Below are positions 1 to 9,364 of a stretch of DNA of 64,000 nucleotides, piece by piece. This DNA is from an uncultured Lachnospiraceae bacterium (GTDB taxonomy: Bacteria; Bacillota; Clostridia; Lachnospirales; Lachnospiraceae). The DNA is taken from contig CANRMA010000015.1 in the NCBI GenBank assembly GCA_947631625.1, positions 1-64,000 on the forward strand, written 5' to 3'. The position numbers and the translations under genes were made by a program. Below the pieces are notes generated by a model. That model searched no databases. It was not told the DNA's origin and saw only the letters and a list, made by a program, of their open reading frames with translations. Each line of letters starts with the position of its first letter. The stretch's first letter is position 1.

Positions 1-72
<72 letters not shown>

Positions 73-91
73 TTTTATTTTATAAGTTTAT

Positions 92-164
92 GGGCCACTA
101 GCTCAGGTGGTAGAGCACTTGACTTTTAATCAAGTTGTCTGGGGTTCGAATCCCCAGTGGCTCA
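92..164 (+). tRNA. tRNA-Lys (TTT)
   Basis: Acceptor GGGCCAC (92-98) pairs with GTGGCTC (157-163, one G-U pair). The anticodon TTT lies at 125-127 within stem CTTGA/TCAAG, and the T arm GGGGTTCGAATCCCC spans 141-155. The discriminator is A164 and CCA is not encoded. It follows tRNA-Phe by 19 bases, so the two are probably co-transcribed. Its 3' end is copied repeatedly just downstream. Confidence 0.95.
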
Positions 165-299
165 TTTAGAACGAAGTCAAAAAAGTAAAAACTGGGGATT
201 CGAACCCCTGTTGACATCCCCAGTGGCTCATTTAGAATGAAGTCAAAAAAGTAAAAACTGGGGATTCGAACCTGATTGACGTTCCCAGTGGTTATCTAG
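141..299. repeat. Direct and inverted copies of the tRNA-Lys 3' end
   Basis: The tRNA-Lys tail (TCCCCAGTGGCTCATTTAGA, from 151) recurs at 217 and, degenerate, at 283, giving a tandem unit of about 66 bp. Between them lies an inverted copy: bases 141-158 of the tRNA are the perfect reverse complement of 191-208, and a shorter inverted copy sits at 257-272. The spacer shared by both full units contains GAAGTCAAAAAAGTAAAAA. Duplicated tRNA 3' ends are typical footprints of tRNA-targeting integrases (family knowledge). The inverted copies are not explained by simple integration. Confidence 0.8.
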
Positions 300-878
300 T
301 CATGTCAAAAATACAATTCATCTATTTTAACTTTCAATCAATATCTCCAATAGTCTATATTAGTTTTAATTAGGCATAGAAGTAATTGACACATTGTATT
401 ATGCTAATAAGTGAAGATTTCGGTATGAAATAAGTCCATTATTTATTAATGTCGCCAATTTAAAAAAATTTTTTTGATAATAATTAAAAAATTAATATGC
501 GGTATTCTTTTGTGCTTTTGCTGATTGCTGTTTTTTCAATGAATTTATTTTTTCACTTTTCATTATTATTATCAAGAATATGTGCCGCGGTAGAATTGAT
601 ATCAATATGCGATTGTGTAATGAATTACTAAAAATCATGCCTGATTGAACAGACACTACTGTATGTTAGCAATGTCTCTACTTATCTCGTGAAAAGTATA
701 TATTATCTTTTGGCGTTGATGCTGAAAATCTCTATAATATGAAAACGCATAAATTTATTCTATACATTTTAACGCTATATTTTGTTTTACTATATTTTGT
801 TTTACTATAATTAGTTATGGTGTTGAGGTAACAAATATAGAAATGACAGAAAACTGATAAAACTGACCATTTCATCAG
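300..878. other. AT-rich region without recognisable gene
   Basis: I see no open reading frame with a ribosome site and no RNA fold I can name. The only structure noted is a 15-bp direct repeat in tandem (776-790 and 791-805). The region is probably decayed accessory DNA between the tRNA tail copies and the insertion-sequence remnant. Confidence 0.5.
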
Positions 879-1376
879 TATCGTTTCAAAGTTTGTGTAA
901 ACTCAAAAAACTGATATAAGATTTGTGATAAGTTGCCATAAGGGCAGAGTGTTTTTCCAACTTACGCCTTCTGCTTGTATTATAGTGCCTGTTTCGGGTA
1001 TGTCAAGCAGTACTGTTGCTTGCAACCCTTTGTTGGCGTATAATTAGGAAAATCGTTTTTCAAAATAAATCTTTGGTTGGGAGTGAATCTGTCCCCAATT
1101 CTGTTGGTGACCGGTTCCATATCTCCATAGCCGGTGTGCGTGGTCTTTCAGGAATGGCCATCCGGCTGTTGTTCGTATCATTGTTGCGGTAATAATACTT
1201 AGAATAGCCGAGTCCCTCATTCAATCATTCGTACAGGGTACGCTCAAAGATAATGGACATCATTTCACGGAGAGCAACTTTCTGTGGTAATTATTTTTCC
1301 TTACAATATTAAAACCTCCAAACCGAGTAGTTTTATCCTACATCAGTTTAGAGGTTTACACAATCTTTAGGATAGC
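879..1376 (-). mobile_element. Decayed, internally deleted IS256-family element
   Basis: Imperfect inverted repeats of about 40 bp bound the segment: 879-926 contains TTTGTGTAAAC and 1333-1374 contains GTTTACACAA, with matching flanks (TATC...ACTGAT...GGAT). Between them the minus strand (about 1300 to 1050) encodes broken transposase: LREMM, then a stop, then LNEGLGYSKYYYRNN and NSR, followed by a frameshift into GHS-KT-HT-YGDME and DRFTPN. This order matches the N-terminal half of IS256 transposases (ELGYSKYD, NSRNGYS, YGD, VPRDRNGEFEP). Stops and frameshifts show it is dead. The element is about 500 bp instead of the usual 1.3 kb or more. Confidence 0.75.
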
Positions 1377-1408
1377 TACATTTCAGGCGATTAATGTCAA
1401 GACGGCTT

Positions 1409-2896
1409 TTATGGTGCCGTATAATACTCCGTCATCTCTAAGGTATCAATATTTTTTGTAACCCCATTATAGTCAAGCCTCATCTTACCGTCAATCTCAT
1501 AAAATCCCAAATACTCATCATAATTCCCCCGATGTATTACATAGAATGCGTCGTAATCCCAATCGCTCCAATCACCCCTGTCAAAACAAGCATATACCGT
1601 TTGCGCAGCGGTCAGCTTGCCGTTATAATAAATGGTTGCATGTCCAACTCCGTCACCATCTAATTCTGTACCTGAACTAAAAGATATCTCATAGCCTCCG
1701 TATCCTACATACTTTCCTGTATAGAAAAACGGATCCGTATCATATTCCGTTTCACTTTCCGATGTACCTGCAGATTCTCCGCTTAGGTTAAATGTATAGG
1801 AGAGTACGGGTTCTGACCATATATTAAGATTAAGGACGAATGATTTGTCGGATTCCATTACGGAGATTGGCAGCGTAAATACGAACGCCCCCTCTCTTGG
1901 CCCGGACAAAGGTGGAATATTTGTTACATTGCCTACGGAAACGCAATCCGTATATTTATATGTACCATCATAAACAAGCGTATTCCAACCAACAGGCATC
2001 ATTCCGTTTGTTGTTCCGATATTATTTGCCGTAAATGAAATCCACAAAAAAACATTCCCATCGTCTGGATAATTTTGAATACCCCAATCATTTAAATAAC
2101 TGTCCACGAACCCTGCTTCGTTCAATGTTACTTCCAAATTTCCAAAACCTTCATAATAAAAAGATTTTGTCTGCATAATCGGTACCATGTCAGCATAAGA
2201 TTCGGAATATGCCCTTGTTAAACTGTCGTTTTGCATATCCGTTTCTGCAACCGGCGAATTCATTTTATCTAACAGTCCTTCAATATCATATCCCTCGTCA
2301 TAATAGTAATACAGGCCTGCCAGAATATTCACGATTTCGTTTTCATCAGAAATATGTTCTTCTCCAAGTTCAATGAGACGAAAAGAAAAATGGCAAAGCT
2401 CCGGATCGACCGGATTATCCACCACATCAACTGACAGTCGCAGATTTTCTCCTGTCGTTTTCATCCTGCCCTGAATGTCTACACAATGCTTATCATCATA
2501 ACCTGTCGTTTCCTTCCATACAAGATCTTCAAAATAAGCATCCAGTACTTCTTGCAGTGTGTAGGGAAGCCCCTGACTGTCTGCAAACGGTGTATACTCC
2601 TGAACGGTTCGGATATAATCTATTTCGTTGTTGCCTGTGATAATACACAGAAATACAACAACCAGAAAAATTGCCGTTCCTCCTATTAGAAACGGCATTA
2701 CACGTTTCTTTTTCTTAGGTTGTTGCACGGCCTGTTCCGTCCATACATAGGGCATCTGTTGCTGTATTTGCCCTGCGGTTGGAGGTGTCTGTACTGATTG
2801 CACCACTTCTTCGTTTACAGCCGTTATTTTAGATCCGCACATTGTACAAAAACAGGCATCATCTTCTAGTTTAGCCCCACAGTTTTGACAGAACAT
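1409..2896 (-). CDS. Zinc-ribbon membrane protein of unknown function
   Basis: 495 residues. An N-terminal zinc ribbon (MFCQNCGAKL..., CxxC pairs at about residues 3-6 and 18-21) is followed by a Gln/Pro linker, a Lys-rich stop-transfer patch (KKKKR) and one membrane helix (about 67-87). A long extracytoplasmic region follows with no family I recognise, rich in Tyr, Asp and Gly. This is the layout of one-pass zinc-ribbon proteins in Firmicutes with an outside sensor or binding part. It starts with ATG after TATATC-rich sequence containing GAGGAT. The next gene upstream on the same strand (2945-3763) has the same type of zinc ribbon, so the two may form one transcript. Function is unknown. Confidence 0.8.
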   Translation of the reverse strand: MFCQNCGAKLEDDACFCTMCGSKITAVNEEVVQSVQTPPTAGQIQQQMPYVWTEQAVQQPKKKKRVMPFLIGGTAIFLVVVFLCIITGNNEIDYIRTVQEYTPFADSQGLPYTLQEVLDAYFEDLVWKETTGYDDKHCVDIQGRMKTTGENLRLSVDVVDNPVDPELCHFSFRLIELGEEHISDENEIVNILAGLYYYYDEGYDIEGLLDKMNSPVAETDMQNDSLTRAYSESYADMVPIMQTKSFYYEGFGNLEVTLNEAGFVDSYLNDWGIQNYPDDGNVFLWISFTANNIGTTNGMMPVGWNTLVYDGTYKYTDCVSVGNVTNIPPLSGPREGAFVFTLPISVMESDKSFVLNLNIWSEPVLSYTFNLSGESAGTSESETEYDTDPFFYTGKYVGYGGYEISFSSGTELDGDGVGHATIYYNGKLTAAQTVYACFDRGDWSDWDYDAFYVIHRGNYDEYLGFYEIDGKMRLDYNGVTKNIDTLEMTEYYTAP

Positions 2897-2944
2897 AATT
2901 ATATCCTCCTCGTGTGCATGTATTTTTTATCATTTACTAATAAT

Positions 2945-3763
2945 TTATGTATTTTGTGTCATTGTCTGCAGATAGTATAGCAACGCAGCCTGCATAATGG
3001 GCGCTGTTCTGATCAGGCAACTGTGCGCAAGCATTCCGGATATACGGCCATCAACCATAAATCCCTGATGCTCCGCTCTGATAAAGTACTGCATCTTTCC
3101 GGAATTTTCTTCTCTGGCATCAGGTCTGATTCCGATAACTGCCAGATTTTTCCTTTTAGGACCACATGTACAGCATAACATCACCTGCTTAGTAATTCTT
3201 AATGCTGCATTGTCAATCGCGGTAAGAAGACCGCCGCGTTGGGATAAATAACCACATTCCTGAAAATAAGGTGATATCAGTTTCAGATGTACATTCAGGA
3301 AAGCAAGAAATTCATCCGTATTTAGTTCCCCTTCAAATTCTCCGGAAAAATCCACACGGTAGCTTGCCCTTATGATGCCGCCTGCAATATACACTGCCGC
3401 ATAACCGAAAAAGCCGCCGAAAATCAATATACCCTGTATCACAAGCCCGCTGTTGATACCGAGTATTAGGCCGATAAGTGCGCAGATACCCACACAGATC
3501 CATGCAAATTTCCATGGTTTGGAGTTCATGATAAGATCTTCCGCTGAAGAAAATTTCGTTTTAGACCGCACATGATTGTCAACAAAATTTCTGAAAATGA
3601 CGGCATCAGTCTGTATTGTTGTCTCCATATTTTGTTGTTTTGTGGCAGTATAGACCGTTTGCACAGGCTGTGTCGCCGTATCTCCATAGGACACTCTTGT
3701 TCCACAAGTTTTGCAAAAATTAGCCCCTTCTTCCAACTGTGTTCCACATTTTTGACAAAACAT
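2945..3763 (-). CDS. Zinc-ribbon protein with two membrane helices
   Basis: 272 residues. The N-terminal zinc ribbon has CxxC pairs in MFCQKCG and FCKTCG. A linker of about 45 residues leads to two closely spaced hydrophobic helices (about 86-128, WICVGICALIGLILG and GILIFGGFFGYAAVYIAGG). The C-terminal part of about 140 residues is soluble, contains the Cys pair CCTCGPKRK, and matches no family I know. A ribosome site (AGGAGG in the minus orientation, just upstream of 3763) supports the start. It lies 48 bp upstream of the other zinc-ribbon gene and diverges from the XRE regulator at 3896, which could control both. Function is unknown. Confidence 0.8.
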   Translation of the reverse strand: MFCQKCGTQLEEGANFCKTCGTRVSYGDTATQPVQTVYTATKQQNMETTIQTDAVIFRNFVDNHVRSKTKFSSAEDLIMNSKPWKFAWICVGICALIGLILGINSGLVIQGILIFGGFFGYAAVYIAGGIIRASYRVDFSGEFEGELNTDEFLAFLNVHLKLISPYFQECGYLSQRGGLLTAIDNAALRITKQVMLCCTCGPKRKNLAVIGIRPDAREENSGKMQYFIRAEHQGFMVDGRISGMLAHSCLIRTAPIMQAALLYYLQTMTQNT

Positions 3764-3895
3764 ATTTTATCTTCCTCCTGTTCCCGTTGTTCACTGTTAG
3801 TTTATATTATCGTATATATTATACGCTTTTACATACTATAATGCAACGATTATTTTTAGTATAATTAACGTGTAAGCATATGAATGGTGATGATT

Positions 3896-4204
3896 ATGAT
3901 AAATGTATTGCAAAGAATCACGGAATTGCGAGAAGAACGTCATTGGACAGAGTACCAACTCGCCGAAAGATCAGGACTTACACAGTCCACAATTTCATCT
4001 TGGTATAGAAAGAATATGCTTCCTACAATTCCTTCTCTGACCAAAATCTGTGATGCCTTTGGTATATCCGTATCACAGTTTTTTCTGGAAGATTACAGTC
4101 AGCCTATCCTTTTGAATGAACGCGAACTTACCCTGCTTAAATATGCCTCTAAATTGAATCCTCAGCAATACGATGCTTTGCTGCATTTTCTGAAAACAAT
4201 ATAA
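3896..4204 (+). CDS. XRE-family transcriptional regulator
   Basis: 102 residues with this start. Residues about 5-60 form a classic Cro/C1-type helix-turn-helix (LREERHWTEYQLAERSGL, QSTISSWYRK, IPSLTKICDAFGISVSQFF), typical of SinR/XRE DNA-binding domains. The C-terminus (LLKYASKLNPQQYDALLHFL) is a short helical tail. GGTGAT (3886-3891), a direct match to the 16S tail, favours the ATG at 3896, although an in-frame ATG exists at 3884. The gene is divergent from the zinc-ribbon pair with about 130 bp between, so it may regulate them or itself (inference). Confidence 0.85.
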   Translation: MINVLQRITELREERHWTEYQLAERSGLTQSTISSWYRKNMLPTIPSLTKICDAFGISVSQFFLEDYSQPILLNERELTLLKYASKLNPQQYDALLHFLKTI

Positions 4205-4840
4205 TTTTATAAAATACAATAGGGACTATGCCGCCCTTTCTCTTACCCGGATTATATTGCTTTACAATGATTGCCGCGTAGACGGGCAGGGGCACAACAA
4301 CAGGCAGCATTGGCAAAACGATTTCAAAACGCCTTTGTTGCTTCCTTGCAGTATAACTAGGGAAGATAAGAATACTTCTTCCAGATATTCTTATCTCCGA
4401 CTGTGACTCATCGTCTTCGGACAACGATGTAATTTATACGAGCAGAAAACAGCAGCGAAAAAAACGCAAAATGAAAATTGAAACAGATCAGCTTAAGCCA
4501 GTTCGAAAGTAAGGTCAAAACATGAAATCCCATATATTACAGATAATAAAGAAACGCGTACACTCTTTTTGAAATTGATTTCTTGGCATAATAAACTTTC
4601 GCCTCTTTTCGGGCGTAAAAAAACACATATACAATTTGCATAAACAGTGAAGAGTATGTAAAAGCAATATCGAAAACCGGATAATATCAGTACAATAATA
4701 TCTATTCATAAAAAATATTTCACAAATAAAATGTGTTTATTCAATTGGTATTTTACGGTATATAAGTATAGAAGTTCTCTCTAAAATATTTTGAGGAAGC
4801 AAAACTTTAATTTGTAATCAGGCCTATAGTGTAATAATAA
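4205..4840. other. Non-coding stretch, possibly with coding relics
   Basis: No intact gene with a ribosome site is visible on either strand. Plus-strand translation near 4240-4510 gives protein-like fragments broken by stops (a segment rich in Arg, Ala and Gln at 4275-4350, then an acidic and a Lys-rich tail ending near 4510). This could be the relic of a small gene. I cannot assign a family. The remainder is AT-rich. Confidence 0.35.
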
Positions 4841-4844
4841 GAAA

Positions 4845-4864
4845 CGGCGGGAAGTATCCCGCCG
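4845..4864 (-). terminator. Intrinsic terminator of pyrG
   Basis: Perfect 8-bp GC-rich stem CGGCGGGA/TCCCGCCG with a 4-nt loop, followed on the minus strand by TTTCTTATT. It lies 33 bases after the pyrG stop codon. Confidence 0.85.
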
Positions 4865-4896
4865 ATTTCTGAAAATATTAATTTGTTAATATCATA

Positions 4897-6510
4897 CTAT
4901 TTCTGTCCATTTTTGTATTTCAGCGCCGCCTCAATCAGTCCTCTGAAAAGCGGATGAGGTCTGTTCGGTCTGGATTTAAGTTCCGGATGCGCCTGAGTCG
5001 CGACAAAGAACGGATGTTCGGGCAATTCGCACATTTCAACTATCCTGCTGTCCGGAGACAGACCTGAAAGTTTCATGCCGTTTTCGGTCAAAACGCTGCG
5101 ATAGTCATTGTTGACTTCATAGCGGTGTCTGTGTCTTTCGTGAATGGTATTTTCACCGTATAACTCATAGGCTTTGGAGCATTCGTCCAAAATACACGGG
5201 TAGGAGCCAAGTCTTAAGGTGCCGCCTATATCCTCTACATCGTTCTGATCCGGCATAAGAGCTATCACAGGGTGTGTCGTATTTGGATCGAATTCGACAC
5301 TGTGCGCATCGTTATATCCAATTACATTTCTTGCAAATTCCACGATGGATAACTGCATTCCCAGACATAAGCCCAGATAAGGGAGTTTGTTTTCCCGGGC
5401 ATAGCGTATGGCGTGTATCATACCCTCTATGCCTCTGTCGCCAAAACCGCCCGGAACCAAAAGGCCGTTTACGTCCGAAAGAATTGACGTAACATTGTCA
5501 GCCGTAACGGTTTCCGAATCCACCCATTTGATATTTACGATGCAGTGATTGGAAATACCGCCGTGTTTAAGCGCTTCGACCACGCTGATATAGGCGTCGT
5601 GAAGCTGTGTATATTTCCCGACAAGAGCAATGGTCACTTCGTCGGTAGGTGTGCGCAGTGATTCCACCATTGCTATCCAGTCCGTAAGGTCAGGTTCGGG
5701 ACAGTCCAGTTTAAGGCATTCGCAGGCAACCTGAGCCAGATGTTCTTTTTCCATTGTAAGCGGGGCTTCATATAAATATTCAACATCGAGATTTTGCAGT
5801 ACGCGATTGCTTGGTACGTTACAGAACAGGGCAATCTTGTCTTTCAGATCCTGTTCAAGAGGATACTCGCTGCGGCATACGATTATGTCGGGTTGTATAC
5901 CCATTCCCTGCAGTTCTTTTACGCTAGCCTGTGTGGGCTTGGTCTTCATTTCCTGAGAAGCCCTTAGGTAAGGTATAAGCGTAACATGTATTAAAATGGC
6001 ATTCTCCCTGCCTACTTCGTGCTGAAACTGACGTATGGACTCAAGAAAAGGTTGGCTTTCTATATCGCCGACTGTCCCGCCCACTTCTATGATGGCAATC
6101 CTAGTCTCCTCATCAGTGAAATTGCGATAAAATCTGCTCTTAATTTCGTTTGTGATGTGCGGTATTACCTGTACGGTACCGCCGCCGTAATCTCCGCGTC
6201 TTTCTTTCTGGAGAACGGACCAGTAGACTTTGCCTGTTGTAACGTTTGAGTTTTTGTCAAGATTTTCATCTATAAAACGTTCGTAATGCCCCAGATCCAG
6301 GTCGGTTTCGGTTCCGTCTTCGGTAACGAAAACTTCGCCGTGCTGAATAGGATTCATAGTACCGGGGTCAATATTAATATAAGGGTCAAATTTCTGCATG
6401 GTGACTTTGTAACCGCGCGCTTTTAACAATCTGCCCAAAGATGCTGCTGTAATACCTTTTCCAAGGCCGGAAACAACTCCGCCTGTTACGAATACATACT
6501 TAACTGCCAT
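4897..6510 (-). CDS. pyrG: CTP synthase
   Basis: 537 residues, the usual length. It converts UTP to CTP using ATP and glutamine in the last step of pyrimidine nucleotide synthesis. The N-terminal synthetase domain carries the P-loop-like VVSGLGKG and the [11 protein letters not shown] segment. The C-terminal class I glutamine amidotransferase domain (from about residue 290) has the nucleophile Cys382 in GLCLGMQ and the triad partners His508 and Glu510 in QAHPE. It is a single-gene unit with its own terminator and is divergent from ftsH. I do not see the GGGC initial-transcribed motif used for reiterative pyrG control in Bacillus, so regulation is unclear. Confidence 0.98.
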   Translation of the reverse strand: MAVKYVFVTGGVVSGLGKGITAASLGRLLKARGYKVTMQKFDPYINIDPGTMNPIQHGEVFVTEDGTETDLDLGHYERFIDENLDKNSNVTTGKVYWSVLQKERRGDYGGGTVQVIPHITNEIKSRFYRNFTDEETRIAIIEVGGTVGDIESQPFLESIRQFQHEVGRENAILIHVTLIPYLRASQEMKTKPTQASVKELQGMGIQPDIIVCRSEYPLEQDLKDKIALFCNVPSNRVLQNLDVEYLYEAPLTMEKEHLAQVACECLKLDCPEPDLTDWIAMVESLRTPTDEVTIALVGKYTQLHDAYISVVEALKHGGISNHCIVNIKWVDSETVTADNVTSILSDVNGLLVPGGFGDRGIEGMIHAIRYARENKLPYLGLCLGMQLSIVEFARNVIGYNDAHSVEFDPNTTHPVIALMPDQNDVEDIGGTLRLGSYPCILDECSKAYELYGENTIHERHRHRYEVNNDYRSVLTENGMKLSGLSPDSRIVEMCELPEHPFFVATQAHPELKSRPNRPHPLFRGLIEAALKYKNGQK

Positions 6511-6695
6511 TTTGTCCTCTTTTCATTAGATGCTTAGATAAGCGCAAAATTTTTTGTAATTATTTTTTTCGTTAGAACCTGCTTATTTTTTTATTATACA
6601 ATGTAAATATGGGAAAAATCTACTATAAAAGCAAAATTTATGAAAAAACTTTATAAATTTTTAATACGTATGTGCAGAAATTCACAATTATCTTA

Positions 6696-6724
6696 TTGAT
6701 TTATAAAATTCTGTTAAATATAAT
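6696..6724 (+). promoter_or_regulatory. Sigma-A type promoter for ftsH; pyrG-ftsH intergenic region
   Basis: TTGATT (6696-6701), 17-bp spacer, TATAAT (6719-6724). Transcription would start near 6731, leaving a leader of about 135 nt before ftsH. The leader holds a small hairpin (CGGCG/CGCCG around 6749-6771) without a U tract. On the other strand a TATAAT lies at about 6596-6601 and may serve pyrG, but I find no good -35 for it. Nothing else is evident in 6511-6867. Confidence 0.65.
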
Positions 6725-6867
6725 AGGAGTAGACAAAATATATAAAAACGGCGCTTATTTTTATCGCCGGGTTCTATTGATTTTATGTATTTTGCCTTAA
6801 TTCAAGGTTATTAAAGAGAGTTTGGCAAGCTCCTATTAATAAATCGGAAAGTGAGGATACCTCATTA

Positions 6868-9300
6868 ATGGATAATAATTTAAACCGGTATGACGGTAAC
6901 TATAATAACGGTAACAACAATGCAAACCGCGGACAGGATAATAAGGGCGGCGCAGGCGGCCCGGGAGGAAACGGAAACGATCCCAAGAAACAGAGCTTTG
7001 TGATACTCATTATTGCAGCGCTTATCACATTGTTCAGCATCAGTATGTTTATGAAATTTATGACCGGTTCGACCAATCAGGAGATCAGTTATAATGAGTT
7101 TGTGAACATGATAGAGAATGATGAGATTGAGAGTGTTTTGGTTGATTCCGATAAAATTACGATTTATCCTAAAGCTAAAGACAACGTAAATCCTTTTATG
7201 TATGCATACGGAGGAAAACCTACTTATTATACGGGAATAATGGAGGATGACGACACTCTTACCCAAAGGCTGCTTGAGCATGATATTGAGCTGAACCGGC
7301 AGGTTTCTGACAGTTCCAGTATAATAATCACGGTGTTGCTTTATTATGTGCTTCCTATCCTGCTCATGTGGGGGCTGTTAAGTCTTCTTTTCAAGAGAAT
7401 GGGCGGCGGCGGACCTATGGGCGTCGGCAAAAGCAATGCAAAGGTCTATGTACAGAAAGAAACGGGGATAACTTTTCAGGATGTCGCGGGAGAAGATGAG
7501 GCTAAGGAGTCTCTTGTGGAAGTGGTTGACTTTTTGCACAATCCCGGCAAGTATTCCAAGATAGGCGCAAGACTGCCTAAGGGCGCTCTGTTGGTAGGAC
7601 CTCCCGGAACCGGTAAGACTTTGCTCGCCAAGGCTGTTGCAGGCGAAGCGCATGTCCCGTTTTTTTCATTATCGGGTTCAGACTTCATCGAGCTTTATGT
7701 CGGTGTCGGCGCCTCGCGTGTAAGGGATCTGTTTAAGGAGGCGGAAAAAAACGCGCCTTGTATAGTATTCATAGATGAGATCGATGCGATAGGAAGAAGC
7801 CGTGATACCAAGTATGGCGGCGGAAACGAGGAGCGCGAGCAGACGCTTAACCAGCTCCTTTCCGAAATGGACGGTTTTGACGGTAAGAAAGGTATAATAA
7901 TATTAGCGGCAACTAACCGACCTGAGATATTGGATAAGGCCCTGCTGAGGCCCGGACGGTTTGACAGAAGGATTATTGTAGATAAACCTGATTTAAAAGG
8001 ACGTGTGGAGATCCTTAAGGTTCATTCCAAAGATGTGCTTATGGACGAAAGCGTAGATTTGGATGAAATAGCGCTTGCGACGTCGGGCGCGGTGGGTTCC
8101 GACCTTGCCAATATGATAAACGAGGCCGCGATAAACGCTGTTAAGATGGGAAGGGAATTTGTAAGCCAGAAGGATCTGTTTGATGCGGTGGAGCAGGTGC
8201 TTGTAGGTAAAGAGAAAAAAGACCGCATTATGAGTAAGGAAGAACGTAAGATCGTTTCGTATCATGAGGTAGGACATGCTCTTGTAAGCGCTTTGCAGAA
8301 AAATTCCGAGCCGGTGCAGAAAATTACGATAGTGCCGAGAACTATGGGCGCGCTTGGTTATGTTATGCATGTTCCGGAAGAAGAAAAATATCTGGATACG
8401 GAAGCCGAGCTTAGGGACAGGCTAGTAGGTCTGCTTGGAGGACGCGCGGCGGAGGAGATCGTTTTTGATACCGTTACGACGGGCGCGGCAAATGATATAG
8501 AGCAGGCTACAAGTATCGCGCGCAATATGATAACCCGTTTTGGCATGAGTAAAAAATTCGGACTTATGGGGCTTGCAACGGTAGAAAGTCAATATCTTGA
8601 CGGCAGGGCGTCTCTGACCTGTTCGGATGTGACGGCGGCTGATATTGATACGGAAGTTATGAAACTTCTGCATGAAAGTTACAAGCAGGCCAAAAAGTTA
8701 TTAAAAGCAAACAGGGATCTTATGGATAAACTCGCCGATTATCTTATCGAGAAAGAGACTATTACCGGTAAGGAATTTATGAAAATTTACCGTAAGGAAA
8801 AAGGTATTCCGGAACCGGCGGAGGATGAAAAAAAGACGGATAAGGAAGAACGGTTTAAGATGGAGCCGCATAAGAAGCCTGAAGAAAGCGAGACGGGACT
8901 AAATCAGAATCACGAGATCGCGCAGGATAATGTCCAATTAACAGATGATAATAAGGATAGTATGCGGTTGGCAGATGATATTAATAATAATATCCAATCG
9001 GCTTCCGGTAATAAGGATGATGTTCAATCGGTATATAATATGAGGAGAAATGATCAGCCGGGAATCAGCGGACAGCCTGACGTGGGAATTTTTTCACATG
9101 CGAATATGGTCCGGGATTTCTCGCAGGCGCTTAAAGAAGAAAAGGACAGTATTGAGGCGCAGGACAATGCCGCCGATACGGACGAAACGATAAATAAGTA
9201 TGAAACGACAAATACTGACGAAACGATAAATAAGGATGAAACGACAAATAAGGACGAAACGATAAATACGGACGAAACGGCAAATAAGGACGAAGAATAA
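6868..9300 (+). CDS. ftsH: ATP-dependent zinc metalloprotease FtsH
   Basis: 810 residues. A membrane-anchored AAA+ protease that degrades misfolded and regulatory membrane or cytosolic proteins. Order of parts: Asn/Gly-rich cytosolic N-terminus (1-40), membrane helix (about 43-65), extracytoplasmic loop, second helix (about 150-172), AAA+ module with Walker A GPPGTGKT (244-251) and Walker B VFIDEID (300-306), second region of homology, and zinc site HEVGH (466-470). The usual protein ends near residue 650. Here about 160 extra residues follow, acidic and low in complexity, ending in six 6-residue repeats. The ribosome site GTGAGG is 11 nt upstream, inside a small GAGG/CCTC palindrome. Confidence 0.97.
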   Translation: MDNNLNRYDGNYNNGNNNANRGQDNKGGAGGPGGNGNDPKKQSFVILIIAALITLFSISMFMKFMTGSTNQEISYNEFVNMIENDEIESVLVDSDKITIYPKAKDNVNPFMYAYGGKPTYYTGIMEDDDTLTQRLLEHDIELNRQVSDSSSIIITVLLYYVLPILLMWGLLSLLFKRMGGGGPMGVGKSNAKVYVQKETGITFQDVAGEDEAKESLVEVVDFLHNPGKYSKIGARLPKGALLVGPPGTGKTLLAKAVAGEAHVPFFSLSGSDFIELYVGVGASRVRDLFKEAEKNAPCIVFIDEIDAIGRSRDTKYGGGNEEREQTLNQLLSEMDGFDGKKGIIILAATNRPEILDKALLRPGRFDRRIIVDKPDLKGRVEILKVHSKDVLMDESVDLDEIALATSGAVGSDLANMINEAAINAVKMGREFVSQKDLFDAVEQVLVGKEKKDRIMSKEERKIVSYHEVGHALVSALQKNSEPVQKITIVPRTMGALGYVMHVPEEEKYLDTEAELRDRLVGLLGGRAAEEIVFDTVTTGAANDIEQATSIARNMITRFGMSKKFGLMGLATVESQYLDGRASLTCSDVTAADIDTEVMKLLHESYKQAKKLLKANRDLMDKLADYLIEKETITGKEFMKIYRKEKGIPEPAEDEKKTDKEERFKMEPHKKPEESETGLNQNHEIAQDNVQLTDDNKDSMRLADDINNNIQSASGNKDDVQSVYNMRRNDQPGISGQPDVGIFSHANMVRDFSQALKEEKDSIEAQDNAADTDETINKYETTNTDETINKDETTNKDETINTDETANKDEE
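9184..9291 (+). repeat. 18-bp tandem repeat encoding the FtsH C-terminal tail
   Basis: Six copies of an 18-bp unit (GAAACGAYAAATAMKGAC type) encode six ET(I/T/A)N(K/T)D hexapeptides at the very C-terminus of FtsH. Copies differ by a few bases, mostly alternating ATA/ACA at the third codon. Such in-frame repeats are prone to length change by slippage. Confidence 0.85.
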
Positions 9301-9312
9301 ACGGTTAAAGCA

Positions 9313-9350
9313 AAGGCAAAGCATAATAACAGGCTTTGCCTTGTGCCTTT
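9313..9350 (+). terminator. Terminator-like hairpin after ftsH
   Basis: A 10-bp perfect stem AAGGCAAAGC/GCTTTGCCTT (9313-9322 with 9333-9342) is followed by GTGCCTTTTT. The U tract is offset by 6 nt, so termination may be partial with read-through into uvrC. Confidence 0.6.
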
Positions 9351-9364
9351 TTGGAATGGAGTAA

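Noticed and set aside
4149..4424. 91-codon minus-strand frame after the XRE gene
   Set aside because: It has no ribosome site, overlaps the end of the XRE gene and has no recognisable family.
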